Source: Bacteroidales bacterium
GTDB taxonomy: Bacteria > Bacteroidota > Bacteroidia > Bacteroidales > P3
DNA: 10,581 nt
Direction of reading: 5' to 3'
Assembly (NCBI GenBank): GCA_016281475.1
Contig: JAEEIS010000265.1
Coordinates: forward strand, 1 to 10,581
The notes beneath the pieces are model-generated. The model was given only the letters and a program-made list of their open reading frames with translations, was not told where the DNA came from and did not search any database. This document shows, in pieces, positions 1 through 7,700 of this stretch (position 1 is its first letter; each line of letters begins with the position of its first letter). A program made the position numbers and the translations under genes.

Positions 1-1
1 G

Positions 2-74
2 TGACTAAGCTGGGATTCGAACCCAGGACCCCATCCTTAAAAGGGATGTGCTCTACCTGCTGAGCTACTTAGTC
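2..74 (-). tRNA. tRNA-Lys (anticodon UUU), copy 1
   Basis: On the minus strand the sequence folds as a complete cloverleaf: a 7-bp acceptor stem GACTAAG/CTTAGTC, a D arm GCTC/GAGC, an anticodon stem CATCC/GGATG around the loop CTTTTAA (anticodon TTT, lysine), and a T arm CTGGG-TTCGAAT-CCCAG. The discriminator base is A. The 3' CCA is not encoded: the next base after the discriminator is C, and position 1 is the window edge. It is identical to the second copy 8 bp upstream and is probably transcribed with it from the promoter at 175-207. It decodes AAA/AAG and carries the wobble uridine that MnmE-MnmG modify; mnmG lies in the same window. Confidence 0.97.
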
Positions 75-82
75 TCCTCCTG

Positions 83-155
83 TGACTAAGCTGGGATTCG
101 AACCCAGGACCCCATCCTTAAAAGGGATGTGCTCTACCTGCTGAGCTACTTAGTC
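83..155 (-). tRNA. tRNA-Lys (anticodon UUU), copy 2
   Basis: This is an exact copy of the neighbouring tRNA-Lys: the 74-bp block 1-74 is repeated without a mismatch at 82-155, with an 8-bp spacer (75-82). The anticodon loop reads CTTTTAA on the minus strand. It is the promoter-proximal copy, starting about 20 bp downstream of the -7 box at 175-182. No CCA is encoded (the bases after the discriminator are C and A). The pair is a recent or gene-conversion-maintained tandem duplication. Confidence 0.97.
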
Positions 156-174
156 ATCCTCAAATTTGAGTTTG

Positions 175-207
175 CAAAAGTACAACTTTTTTCTCTTTCA
201 GCAAAAA
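175..207 (-). promoter_or_regulatory. Promoter of the tRNA-Lys pair
   Basis: Read on the minus strand, the -7 box TACTTTTG (182-175) fits the Bacteroidota consensus TAnnTTTG exactly. A TTTTTG -33 element (207-202) lies 19 bp upstream. The expected start point falls inside or next to the perfect palindrome CTCAAATTTGAG (159-170), just ahead of the first tRNA. Confidence 0.8.
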
Positions 208-295
208 GTTTTTCTATTTATATTTTTAACAACCATTCTAATACACTATTTAATAATACATTACAAGCATTCAGAAATAGTATTTTCTAAAATAA

Positions 296-327
296 TTTGC
301 CCAATTGGATAATTATTTGTACCTTTG
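296..327 (+). promoter_or_regulatory. Promoter of the small acidic protein / WbqC-like operon
   Basis: TTTG (296-299), a 20-bp spacer and TACCTTTG (320-327) match the Bacteroidota housekeeping sigma consensus exactly. The -7 box covers the TTG at 325, so translation cannot sensibly start there. This supports the ATG at 352 as the real start. The region 156-324 between the tRNAs and this gene is otherwise AT-rich divergent promoter DNA. Confidence 0.8.
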
Positions 328-351
328 TTTTCTCAAATAATTCTAAAAATT

Positions 352-762
352 ATGACTTTCGACATACATATAAAGCAAGGAATAGGCGACTTAAAGTTCG
401 ACATGCCTGTGGAAGAAGTGGTCGCTATTTTAGGCGAGGCCGACGAGGTTGAGACCATCGACAACGCCGTTGACGAGACATCCACCGTGCTCCGCTATCA
501 CGACTCGCTCACCCTCTTCTTCGAGGGCTACAACCCCACCCTCTCCTGCATCGACATCACAAACGAAAATGCCACCCTCTTCGGCAAAGAGATTTTCGAC
601 ATGGGCGAGAAAGAAATTGTACGTCTCATGGTCGACAACCATTATTTCGAACAGGACATAGACAACGAAGAATGGGGCGAACGCCGAATCACCTTTAACG
701 AGGGCAATATCGACTTCTTCCTCGAAGACGACGAACTCATGTCGGTCATCATTGGCAAATGA
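352..762 (+). CDS. Conserved small acidic protein of unknown function
   Basis: A 136-residue soluble protein with no signal peptide or membrane segment. I do not recognise a characterised family. The N-terminal part (residues about 7-35) reads GIGDLKFDM followed by PVEEVVAILGEADEVE, a pattern seen in short Bacteroidota and immunity-type proteins where a beta strand leads into a helix with a G-x-P/A-D turn. The remainder alternates short strands and acidic stretches, and the protein is rich in Asp and Glu. The start is the ATG at 352 because the longer TTG start at 325 lies within the -7 promoter box. Its stop codon overlaps the ATG of the WbqC-like gene (ATGA at 759-762), so the two are almost certainly translationally coupled. 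The coding strand is clearly C-rich, as in its partner. Function is unknown. Confidence 0.85.
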   Translation: MTFDIHIKQGIGDLKFDMPVEEVVAILGEADEVETIDNAVDETSTVLRYHDSLTLFFEGYNPTLSCIDITNENATLFGKEIFDMGEKEIVRLMVDNHYFEQDIDNEEWGERRITFNEGNIDFFLEDDELMSVIIGK

Positions 763-1406
763 CACCTCCCCTACTCTCCACCGCCTATCTGCCCTCCGTG
801 GCCTACTTCGCCATCTTGGCGAGAAATACTGCTGTTCTCATAGAACAGAAAGAGACCTTCCCAAAACAAACCTTCCGCAATCGCGCCGCCATCGTCACGG
901 GCAACGGAGTCTTGATGCTCAACGTGCCAGTAGTACGCCCTTATGGTAACCACACCCGCACCGAACAGATGACCATCTCCTACAATGAGCCTTGGAACAT
1001 CCGTCACTGGCGTGCCATAGTCGCAGCCTACAGCGCTGCACCCTATTTCCTCTACTACCGCGACGGATTAGAAAAGATACTCCTACAACACCACGACCGC
1101 CTCATCGACCTCAACGACGCATTGCTTAAATATCTGCTCCAAAAATTCAAAATAAACTGCCAAGTCACCTACACCGACGACTTCACTCCCTCAACCGACC
1201 CTCCCACCGCAAACGACCTCCGCACACTCCTCACCAACAAACACACCATCCCAACCTCTAACTTTAGTTTTCAATTCCCCTCCTACCCCCAAGTCTTCGA
1301 CACCCGTTTCGGCTTCATACCCAACCTCAGCGCCATCGATCTCCTCTTCAACCTCGGCCCCGAAGCCAAATCCCTACTGATGCAGACAAATCCCACTATT
1401 GAATAA
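759..1406 (+). CDS. WbqC-like family protein
   Basis: A 215-residue cytosolic protein. Seen in the sequence: an N-terminal LLSTAYLPSVAYFA segment (residues 5-18), IEQKETFPKQTFRNR (about 29-43), the aromatic block HWRAIVAAYSAAPYFLYY (about 83-100) and the C-terminal FGFIPNLSAIDLLFNLGPEA (about 184-203). These are the landmarks of the WbqC-like family, named after a gene of O-antigen clusters but found as a housekeeping-like gene throughout Bacteroidota. The biochemical role is not established, and a link to surface polysaccharide is only by name. Length fits the family. The start overlaps the upstream stop by 4 bp. Base use is extreme: in 1141-1260 the coding strand has 53 C and only 8 G, unlike the plus-strand dehydrogenase at 8796. 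Confidence 0.88.
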   Translation: MTPPLLSTAYLPSVAYFAILARNTAVLIEQKETFPKQTFRNRAAIVTGNGVLMLNVPVVRPYGNHTRTEQMTISYNEPWNIRHWRAIVAAYSAAPYFLYYRDGLEKILLQHHDRLIDLNDALLKYLLQKFKINCQVTYTDDFTPSTDPPTANDLRTLLTNKHTIPTSNFSFQFPSYPQVFDTRFGFIPNLSAIDLLFNLGPEAKSLLMQTNPTIE

Positions 1407-1668
1407 TTGTCACCCATAACATTCATGTTCCATGATAATAAGGCTGCTATTTGCTGCCCCTTGGGCAAATTAGAGCCAATTGACCTTATTTATTGGCATA
1501 ACTATCATGCTACATGGTTCTTAAATACGACTCCTCTCTCCCATTTCTGCACCAAAACAGCATCGGCAGATATATTTCAATAGCCATAAAAAGTCCTTTT
1601 ATGCCTTATACCAACTTGCCTAACATTACCCGATTGACTAGCACGGCTGGGATAATCTAAAATTCATA

Positions 1669-1694
1669 GAACATGATTTTTAGATGTCATGTTC
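1669..1694 (-). terminator. Possible hairpin end of the mnmG transcript
   Basis: A perfect 8-bp stem, GAACATGA pairing with TCATGTTC, around a 10-nt loop lies 15 bp beyond the mnmG stop codon. On the minus strand it is followed only by TATGAATTTTAG, a weak U tract, so rho-independent function is uncertain. The stem overlaps the parS-like site at 1690-1705. Confidence 0.35.
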
Positions 1695-1705
1695 CCCGTG
1701 AAACT
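1690..1705 (-). promoter_or_regulatory. Degenerate parS-like palindrome downstream of mnmG
   Basis: The minus strand reads AGTTTCACGGGGAACA, beginning 3 bp after the mnmG stop codon. It matches the parS consensus TGTTTCACGTGAAACA at 13 of 16 positions, and the variant TGTTTCACGTGGAACA at 14 of 16. A second such site lies upstream of the same gene. Whether ParB binds it is not known. Confidence 0.35.
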
Positions 1706-1708
1706 TGA

Positions 1709-3589
1709 TTAGATTTTGTTGAAGGCGATGAGGAGGACTGATACATCAGCGGGAGAGACTCCGCTGATGCGGGAGGCCTGTCCAATGGTACGCGGACGCA
1801 TCTTGTTCAGTTTCTCCCTTGCCTCATACGAGAGCGACTGCAGGGTGAAATAATCAAAATTGTCGGGCAGCTGCACATTCTCGAATTTCAGAATCCGATT
1901 GGCGACCTCCTGCTCCTTTTCAATATACCGCTGGTACTTCAGTTGAACTTCTGTTGCCGACACCGCATCGGCTCGCACCTCTTCAGGAATACGCTCCACC
2001 ACATCCTGAAGTGCGGGAGAGATCGACAACAGATTATCCATATTCACCTCGGGACGCAACAAGAGGTTTACAAGTTTCACCTTTTGCTGTAGCGCAGGCG
2101 TGCCCAACCCCTCCAACATCGCGTTCGCCTCACTCGGCACCACAGATGTGTCATTAATAAACTGTGCCAACCGTTCAGAATGGCTCACCTTCTCCTCTAC
2201 CCTACGCATACGCTCATCATCGGCCAACCCTAACTGATGCGACAGTGGTGTCAGTCGCACATCGGCATTGTCCTGTCGAAGCAGAATACGATACTCCGCC
2301 CTCGACGTAAACATCCGATACGGCTCGTCCACACCCTTCGTCACCAAGTCATCAATCAAGACTCCGATATACGCCTGCGTCCTATTCAGCACAAACGATG
2401 GCTTGTCCCTTATCTTCAGCACCGCATTGATGCCCGCCATGAGACCCTGACAAGCCGCCTCTTCATAACCCGTGGTGCCATTAATCTGTCCGGCAAAATA
2501 CAAGTTCTCCACCAATTTAGTCTCCAATGTATAGTTGAGCTGCGTGGGCGGAAAATAGTCATACTCGATTGCGTAGCCCGGCTTGTATATCTGTGCCCGT
2601 TCGAAACCTGGGATAGAATGCAACGCATCCACCTGCACCTCTAATGGGAGCGACGAAGAGAATCCATTCAGGTAATACGAATTCGTCTCCCACCCTTCTG
2701 GCTCCACAAACAACTGATGACGGCTCTTGTCAGCAAAACGGACAATCTTATCTTCTATCGATGGGCAGTAACGCGGACCGTGACCCTGGATGCGACCCGT
2801 GTACAATGGCGAGCGGTCGAACCCCGTGCGCAGGATGTCGTGCGTCCGCTCATTGGTGTAGGCTATATAGCACGGACGCTGATGCTGCAAGGGCACAGTA
2901 TCAGTATAAGAGAACTTCAGAGGACACTCATCACCCTGCTGCTCATCAAGCAGAGAGAAATCAATAGTCCGTCCATCAATACGCACTGGCGTACCTGTCT
3001 TCAGCCGCTCCACCTCGAACCCTATCTCACGCAACTGGTCGGACAGACCCATGGCGGACCTCTCCCCTATCCTACCACCTTGCCACTTCCCCTCACCTAT
3101 ATATATCGTTCCATTCAAAAACGTGCCATTGGTAAGCACCACTGCCTTTGCCGGAATCTCTACACCCAAACGCGTACGAACTCCACGCACCACACCGTCC
3201 GAAACCATGACTCCCATCACCTCATCCTGCCAAACAGACAAGTTTGCAGTCCTCTCGAGTTGGTATCGCCAATTCAACGAAAATTGCACCCTGTCGCATT
3301 GCGCGCGCGGACTCCACATGGCTGGTCCCTTCGACAAGTTGAGCATTCGGAACTGTATCATCGAGTGGTCGGTAATAATTCCCGAGCACCCACCCAACGC
3401 GTCTATTTCGCGCACTATCTGTCCCTTCGCAACACCTCCCATGGCGGGATTGCACGACATCTGACAGATAGTATCAATATTCAATGTCACCAAAAGCGTT
3501 CTCGCACCCATGCGAGCAGCTGCCACCGAAGCCTCTGCGCCTGCATGGCCTCCGCCCACAACAACAACATCAAATGCGTCAAAAGTCAT
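1709..3589 (-). CDS. mnmG: tRNA uridine-5-carboxymethylaminomethyl modification enzyme MnmG
   Basis: MnmG (GidA) works with the GTPase MnmE to install the carboxymethylaminomethyl group at C5 of the wobble uridine in tRNAs reading two-codon boxes, including tRNA-Lys(UUU). It uses FAD, NADH and methylene-tetrahydrofolate. Seen here: the N-terminal Rossmann FAD motif VVVVGGGHAGAEA (residues 8-20), the family signature MSCNPAMGGVAKGQ (44-57, with the conserved Cys46), the second conserved cysteine in GPRYCPSIEDK (around residue 280), EPYRMFTSRAEYR in the C-terminal half, and the helical C-terminal domain ending in NKMRPRTIGQASRISGVSP. At 626 residues it is full length. The ATG at 3589 is chosen over the TTG at 3595 because it gives the usual family N terminus. 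It lies 57 bp after ybeY with no promoter between them, so the two are probably co-transcribed. Confidence 0.98.
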   Translation of the reverse strand: MTFDAFDVVVVGGGHAGAEASVAAARMGARTLLVTLNIDTICQMSCNPAMGGVAKGQIVREIDALGGCSGIITDHSMIQFRMLNLSKGPAMWSPRAQCDRVQFSLNWRYQLERTANLSVWQDEVMGVMVSDGVVRGVRTRLGVEIPAKAVVLTNGTFLNGTIYIGEGKWQGGRIGERSAMGLSDQLREIGFEVERLKTGTPVRIDGRTIDFSLLDEQQGDECPLKFSYTDTVPLQHQRPCYIAYTNERTHDILRTGFDRSPLYTGRIQGHGPRYCPSIEDKIVRFADKSRHQLFVEPEGWETNSYYLNGFSSSLPLEVQVDALHSIPGFERAQIYKPGYAIEYDYFPPTQLNYTLETKLVENLYFAGQINGTTGYEEAACQGLMAGINAVLKIRDKPSFVLNRTQAYIGVLIDDLVTKGVDEPYRMFTSRAEYRILLRQDNADVRLTPLSHQLGLADDERMRRVEEKVSHSERLAQFINDTSVVPSEANAMLEGLGTPALQQKVKLVNLLLRPEVNMDNLLSISPALQDVVERIPEEVRADAVSATEVQLKYQRYIEKEQEVANRILKFENVQLPDNFDYFTLQSLSYEAREKLNKMRPRTIGQASRISGVSPADVSVLLIAFNKI

Positions 3590-3624
3590 AGCCAATAGGA
3601 TAGAGTAGGGGTCCTTTTTTCTAT

Positions 3625-3640
3625 TGTTTCACACGAAACA
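3625..3640. promoter_or_regulatory. parS-like palindrome between ybeY and mnmG
   Basis: TGTTTCACACGAAACA has perfect 6-bp arms (TGTTTC/GAAACA) and matches the parS consensus TGTTTCACGTGAAACA at 14 of 16 positions, differing only in the central GT. It sits in the 57-bp ybeY-mnmG gap. There is no T run for termination and no -7 promoter box. It could instead be a simple hairpin in the ybeY-mnmG mRNA. Confidence 0.4.
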
Positions 3641-3646
3641 GAGCCA

Positions 3647-4072
3647 TTAAACAATTGTATTCCATATTTCTAAAGCCGCCTCTTCCTTCTTTCGCATCTC
3701 TGCAGCCTCTGCATCCGACTTGTCCGCCTGTCCCAAAAGGTGCAGCACACCATGTATCACAACCCTGTGCAATTCCCGCTCAAAGGTGGTGTTAAAGACT
3801 GTAGCGTTCTCCTTCACACGCTCCACACTAATCATAATGTCGCCCGACACCACATTGCCCTTCACATAATCGAAAGTGATAATGTCGGTATAAGTGTCAT
3901 GATTGAGAAAAGTACGATTGACATTGATGAGGTAGGCATCGTCACAAAAAAGGTAATTGATATTCCCGACCCTCATATTTTGAGCACTCACGATAGCCGA
4001 AATCCATTTTTTTACTTTCAACTCGTTATCGAGCTCAAAATCGATATTCTCAGAGGAAAAAAATATTGCCAT
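3647..4072 (-). CDS. ybeY: Endoribonuclease YbeY (16S rRNA maturation)
   Basis: YbeY is a zinc-dependent endoribonuclease of 16S rRNA 3'-end processing and ribosome quality control. The 141-residue protein shows NRTFLNHDTYTDIITF (residues 52-67, including the conserved TDIITF), SGDIMIS (76-82) and the metal site HGVLHLLGQAD (107-117) followed by MRKKEE. His107 and His111 are two of the usual three zinc ligands. The third position, a histidine in E. coli (HxxxHxxxxxH), is Asp117 here, as I recall for many Bacteroidota members. Size fits the family. The ATG at 4072 gives the expected N terminus. It lies 57 bp upstream of mnmG. I see no perfect TAnnTTTG box in the 224-bp gap ahead of it, so it may depend on upstream transcription or a weak promoter. 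Confidence 0.95.
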   Translation of the reverse strand: MAIFFSSENIDFELDNELKVKKWISAIVSAQNMRVGNINYLFCDDAYLINVNRTFLNHDTYTDIITFDYVKGNVVSGDIMISVERVKENATVFNTTFERELHRVVIHGVLHLLGQADKSDAEAAEMRKKEEAALEIWNTIV

Positions 4073-4296
4073 GTACTAAAAATTGCAAAATTGAAGGGAA
4101 AAGAGACCGTAATAACTTTTTAGGACGTATACTTTGATAGTAGAAATATCAATGCAATTAAATAAAAACCAATGTATTACACACTATTTAAACATTCTTT
4201 TCCCCATTTTCTTTCAAATAGAATCATTTCGATAATATTCCGTACCACGGACCCAACTCTCGTTGAGTTATTGTAGGGGAAACAACACACCCTAGT
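4073..4296. other. Gap between RsbW-like gene and ybeY
   Basis: A 224-bp AT-rich gap with no ORF. On the minus strand an AACTC/GAGTT stem (about 4255-4269) lies shortly after the end of the RsbW-like gene, without a T run. The 9-mer TACGGAATA occurs here (about 4237-4245, minus strand) and again just before the RsbW-like start (about 4723-4731). No exact promoter box for ybeY was found. Confidence 0.4.
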
Positions 4297-4722
4297 TTAC
4301 ATTTGTAACACTTTTACAGATGTAGGATGATAGAAATGTTCCAACACAGAAATTCGCTGGGCGGCCTCTCCACAATCAATACCCCGGATGGCGAAAGACA
4401 TCTGTAGGGTAGAGGAGTCATCCGTCACCTTCACCGCATCTGCCAACATACGAATCAACACAAAATCGTCAGAACGGAAACACCCCTCCGCGCCACGAAC
4501 GCAGAAAAGCATCCCATGGGCATCATAATCGGACGTAACTTCTACATTTCCAACCCCATGGTTCTCTTTATCGAAATCCATGGCATTTTTCACAGCCTCC
4601 GTCACAGGCACCGCGATAGTGGCGTAGTAATTACCTATATGATTTGTGTCGCAAATGGCTCTGACAAAATTGTCAAGCCTCACCATATAGGCACTATCTG
4701 CATGTAATACAATCTTTTCCAT
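4297..4722 (-). CDS. RsbW-like GHKL ATPase-fold protein with degenerate nucleotide site
   Basis: A 141-residue soluble protein with the layout of the small serine-kinase/anti-sigma ATPases (HATPase_c_2). A possible N box is VTEAVKNAM (residues 40-48, Glu42 and Asn46), and LIRMLADAVKV (89-99) matches the helix after the ATP lid. The G1 box, normally V-x-D-x-G-x-G-F, reads VRGAEGCF (75-82): the aspartate and both glycines are replaced, which should weaken or abolish ATP binding. It lies between the DUF4175 gene and ybeY, a neighbourhood I recall as common in Bacteroidales. It has its own -7 box. It could act as a binding partner rather than a kinase. The assignment rests on fold-level resemblance, and no sigma factor or antagonist is visible nearby. 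Confidence 0.7.
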   Translation of the reverse strand: MEKIVLHADSAYMVRLDNFVRAICDTNHIGNYYATIAVPVTEAVKNAMDFDKENHGVGNVEVTSDYDAHGMLFCVRGAEGCFRSDDFVLIRMLADAVKVTDDSSTLQMSFAIRGIDCGEAAQRISVLEHFYHPTSVKVLQM

Positions 4723-4749
4723 TATTCCGTACTAACTTTTCTTGTGCTA

Positions 4750-4780
4750 CAAAAATACAACAATTTTTTGAATATTTAAA
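4750..4780 (-). promoter_or_regulatory. Promoter of the RsbW-like gene
   Basis: The minus strand shows TATTTTTG (4757-4750), an exact TAnnTTTG -7 box, with TTTA (4780-4777) 19 bp upstream, a 3-of-4 match to the TTTG -33 element. It lies in the 65-bp gap after the DUF4175 stop codon, so the downstream genes can be expressed independently of the large gene. Confidence 0.6.
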
Positions 4781-4787
4781 TAAATTG

Positions 4788-7700
4788 TCAGAATTTGTAG
4801 AAATAATCGTTCACTTTCGCCTTGTAATAGGGTGATAGGGTAGGGGGTACCGACCTGAAGAGCTCCATATTCTTATCCTGCAGCCGCTGCAGCCGCTCTA
4901 GGTCGCTTGCCGAGGGCTGATGATTCATCTCCTTGCCCTCACGACTCTCGCGCCGTTCCTCCTTCTCGCGCTGCATCTCAGCCTTCTCGTGCTCCAGCAT
5001 TCGGGTCATAATCTGCTGCTGCCGGTTGATTGTCTGCTGCGTTATCACTCTGTTAACAAGGTCATTCTCTGTTTGTTCCATCTGTTTCATCATCTGGTCA
5101 ATCTCCTTGGCCAGTTTCGCGTTACCCGCATTGCCTTGCTTCAATTCCTGACCATATTCCTGCATCATCCGGCGTATCATTTCCTGTTGTGCCGCCATGC
5201 GGGCAAACTCCTCGCTCATCTGCATACTGCCCTTATCGCCAATCTTCTTTCTGCCACCAGGTTTTTTATCCTTACCTTGCTTATCCAATTGTTTCTTAAG
5301 CGATTCCATCTGCTTGTTCAGTTCTTGCTGCATCTGTTTCATCGACTTGGCAGAAGGTTTTCCACTGCCCGGCTTACTGCAATTGCCCGTTTTTTTCTTG
5401 CCCTGATTCTTGCAATTGCTATTCTGTTTTTTCTGCTGATTCTGACGCATTTGGTTCTGCATCTGGTCGAGCGACTCGGCCATGACAAGAGCCAGATTGT
5501 TAAATGCTGTCATAGCATATTGCATTGACGCTGTGGCCTGTGCATTCTTATATGTGCCATAAAAAGTCTGATTCATATTCAGCAGTTCCGACAGCGATCG
5601 CGCCACATTACTGTTCACCTCCCCCACATTCTTATTAATCACGCGCGCCACATTCAACTGCCGCTTAGCAATGGCGCGGAGCGAATCCTCCACACCTCTA
5701 AAATCATCCTTTATCTTATTCTGTCCCAAAATGATAGACTGATACTGCGGGTCTTGAATATAAGTATTGCGCACCTTGCCAATCAGCGACTCCTGGTTGA
5801 ACGAGAGCTGCACCAAATTCTTCAACAGACGACGTATCTGTTCCGCATCCTCCACCAAATCCTGCTGTTCTAAATCAACCTGAGCCTCAGCTAGTTGTTC
5901 CGAGAGTTTGTCCAACTGCTCCGACGCCTCTTTCTGCTGCTTCGAGGCATCTTTCTGCTTGCCCTTCTCAAGACTCTTCTCTGCCCCTTGCTGGTTCTGG
6001 TCAATCTTATCCATCAAATCCTTATCCAGCTTGAAATTCAAGTCGTTGTCTATCTTTTTATAGTCCTGCTGAATCTGTTTCAGTTCCTGTTGTAACTGGT
6101 CGTACTGCTCCGACAGCTTCTGCTGCTCTTGCAGCATCTTATCCTTCTCGTCGCGCGACTTCGCAGATTCAGTTTTCTCCGACAGTTCACGCTGTTTTTC
6201 AGCCAGTTTCTCAGTTTTCTGGATAGCCTCCTCCACCTTCTTCTCCATCTCCAACCGTTTCATCAACTCAATATTCTGATCCAACTGCTTCTCCAGTTCC
6301 TGATTATCTAACTTCAACTGTTCCAGCTGCTCCTGCACCTTTTTCTTGTCCAATTCCTGCATCATCTTGTCAATCTCCTCCATCATCTGCTTCATCTCCT
6401 CGTTCATCACCTCGTTCATCAGTCGGTCCAGCTCGCGCTGCTTCTCCAACAGCTGCTCGCTTTGGTCGCGATATTTCTGCTCAAGTTTCTTATTCTCATT
6501 CAATTGCTGCTGCATCTGTTGCAACATCTCTTTCACCTGCTGCTGTTTCTTGGCCAACTCCTGCAGGTCCTTCTTGTCCTGCCAGTCAAACTCCTTCTTG
6601 TCCACCAACTTGCGCATCAATTCATTGATATCCTCCTGCATTTTCTTCAGTTCCGACATCGACTGTTGTGCATGCTGCTGAGCCTCGTTGCTATTGCGGT
6701 CAAGCATGTTGTCAAGTTCCTTTTCTGTAGGCACTTGCAATTCGAATTGTTGCGAAGTGGCCGACTTGGGTCCATGTATGCCGTCATTATCCCACACCTC
6801 GAAATAATACACCAATTTGTCGCCCGGCCCGAGCTCAACATCCGACAGATTAGTCGAATAATTAAACTCCTGCACCGTCTCTTTCGTAATCCCAATTCCG
6901 AATGCCATCACTTCCTTCTTCGAAGTATCCTGCACATGGGTTTTCACCAATTTAAACTCTAATTTAGAAAAGCCGTAATCATCCTTTATGCGACCGTGGA
7001 AGAACAACCTGTCGTCCACCAGCGAGTCGTGCAACTCCACCACGGCAATCATCGGAAAAGCATCCTCAATAGTGGTAACGGCATAGTTCAACGTGTCCGA
7101 AATCGGCGCATATCGGTTGGCCGCAGCAAAACCATAAGTGAACGCCTGTATCGCCCTAATCGTCAGCGAAACCCGCCCGTTGGCATCAGGCACCAAAGTC
7201 TTTACTCCTTCATTGACAAAGAAATAGAGCGTGTCGACATCCTTTGTTTGAAAGAGCCACTTCACCGACGTTCCTTGTGGAACAACCAGATCACCCTCGT
7301 TAGCCAACGTCTCCTGCAGCTTGAGCGTATAGGCAGGGTAGGAGAGGAGCACCCTGAAATCGACCACGGCGGGCTTGGGAAACACCGTCAACGTATACTG
7401 CGCCGAGGTCACTCCCGCCGCCTCAAAATGGAAGTCGCAACTGCGTTGAACCGTCTTAAACTGGTAGCCATAGTGCGTCTTGTCCAGCTGCTGCATGCGG
7501 TACACATTGCCCTCAATGTTGATGAATGCCTCACTCGGAACGGCGTTGCCTTCCACTGCAACTCGTAGCTCAAAATCCTCTTGCTGAGCCACTTCCAACG
7601 ATTGGTTCTCAATCACAAAAGCGAATGGGGCGGGACGTTCAAAATGGGTGTTATAGTGTGCGATACGGTGCGACGACCCCGTGATAACCGAAGGCGAGAG

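Larger units (their letters stand above)
1407..1708. other. Gene-free convergent region with inverted repeats
   Basis: This is the 302-bp gap between the ends of the WbqC-like gene (plus) and mnmG (minus). It holds no convincing ORF. Inverted repeats seen are GCCAAT/ATTGGC (1475-1480 and 1492-1497, 11-nt loop), TTTGC/GCAAA (about 1450-1469) and the 8-bp stem GAACATGA/TCATGTTC (1669-1694). None is followed by a clear T run, so none is a convincing intrinsic terminator. The gap presumably ends transcription from both sides. Confidence 0.5.

Noticed and set aside
325..351. TTG start at 325 for the small acidic protein
   Set aside because: The TTG lies inside the TACCTTTG promoter box, so the transcript begins downstream of it.
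2717..3598. 293-codon plus-strand reading frame
   Set aside because: It is antisense to the well-identified mnmG and shows no family features; it is a shadow of the minus-strand codon use.
3625..3640. Intrinsic terminator between ybeY and mnmG
   Set aside because: The 6-bp stem is not followed by a T run on either strand.
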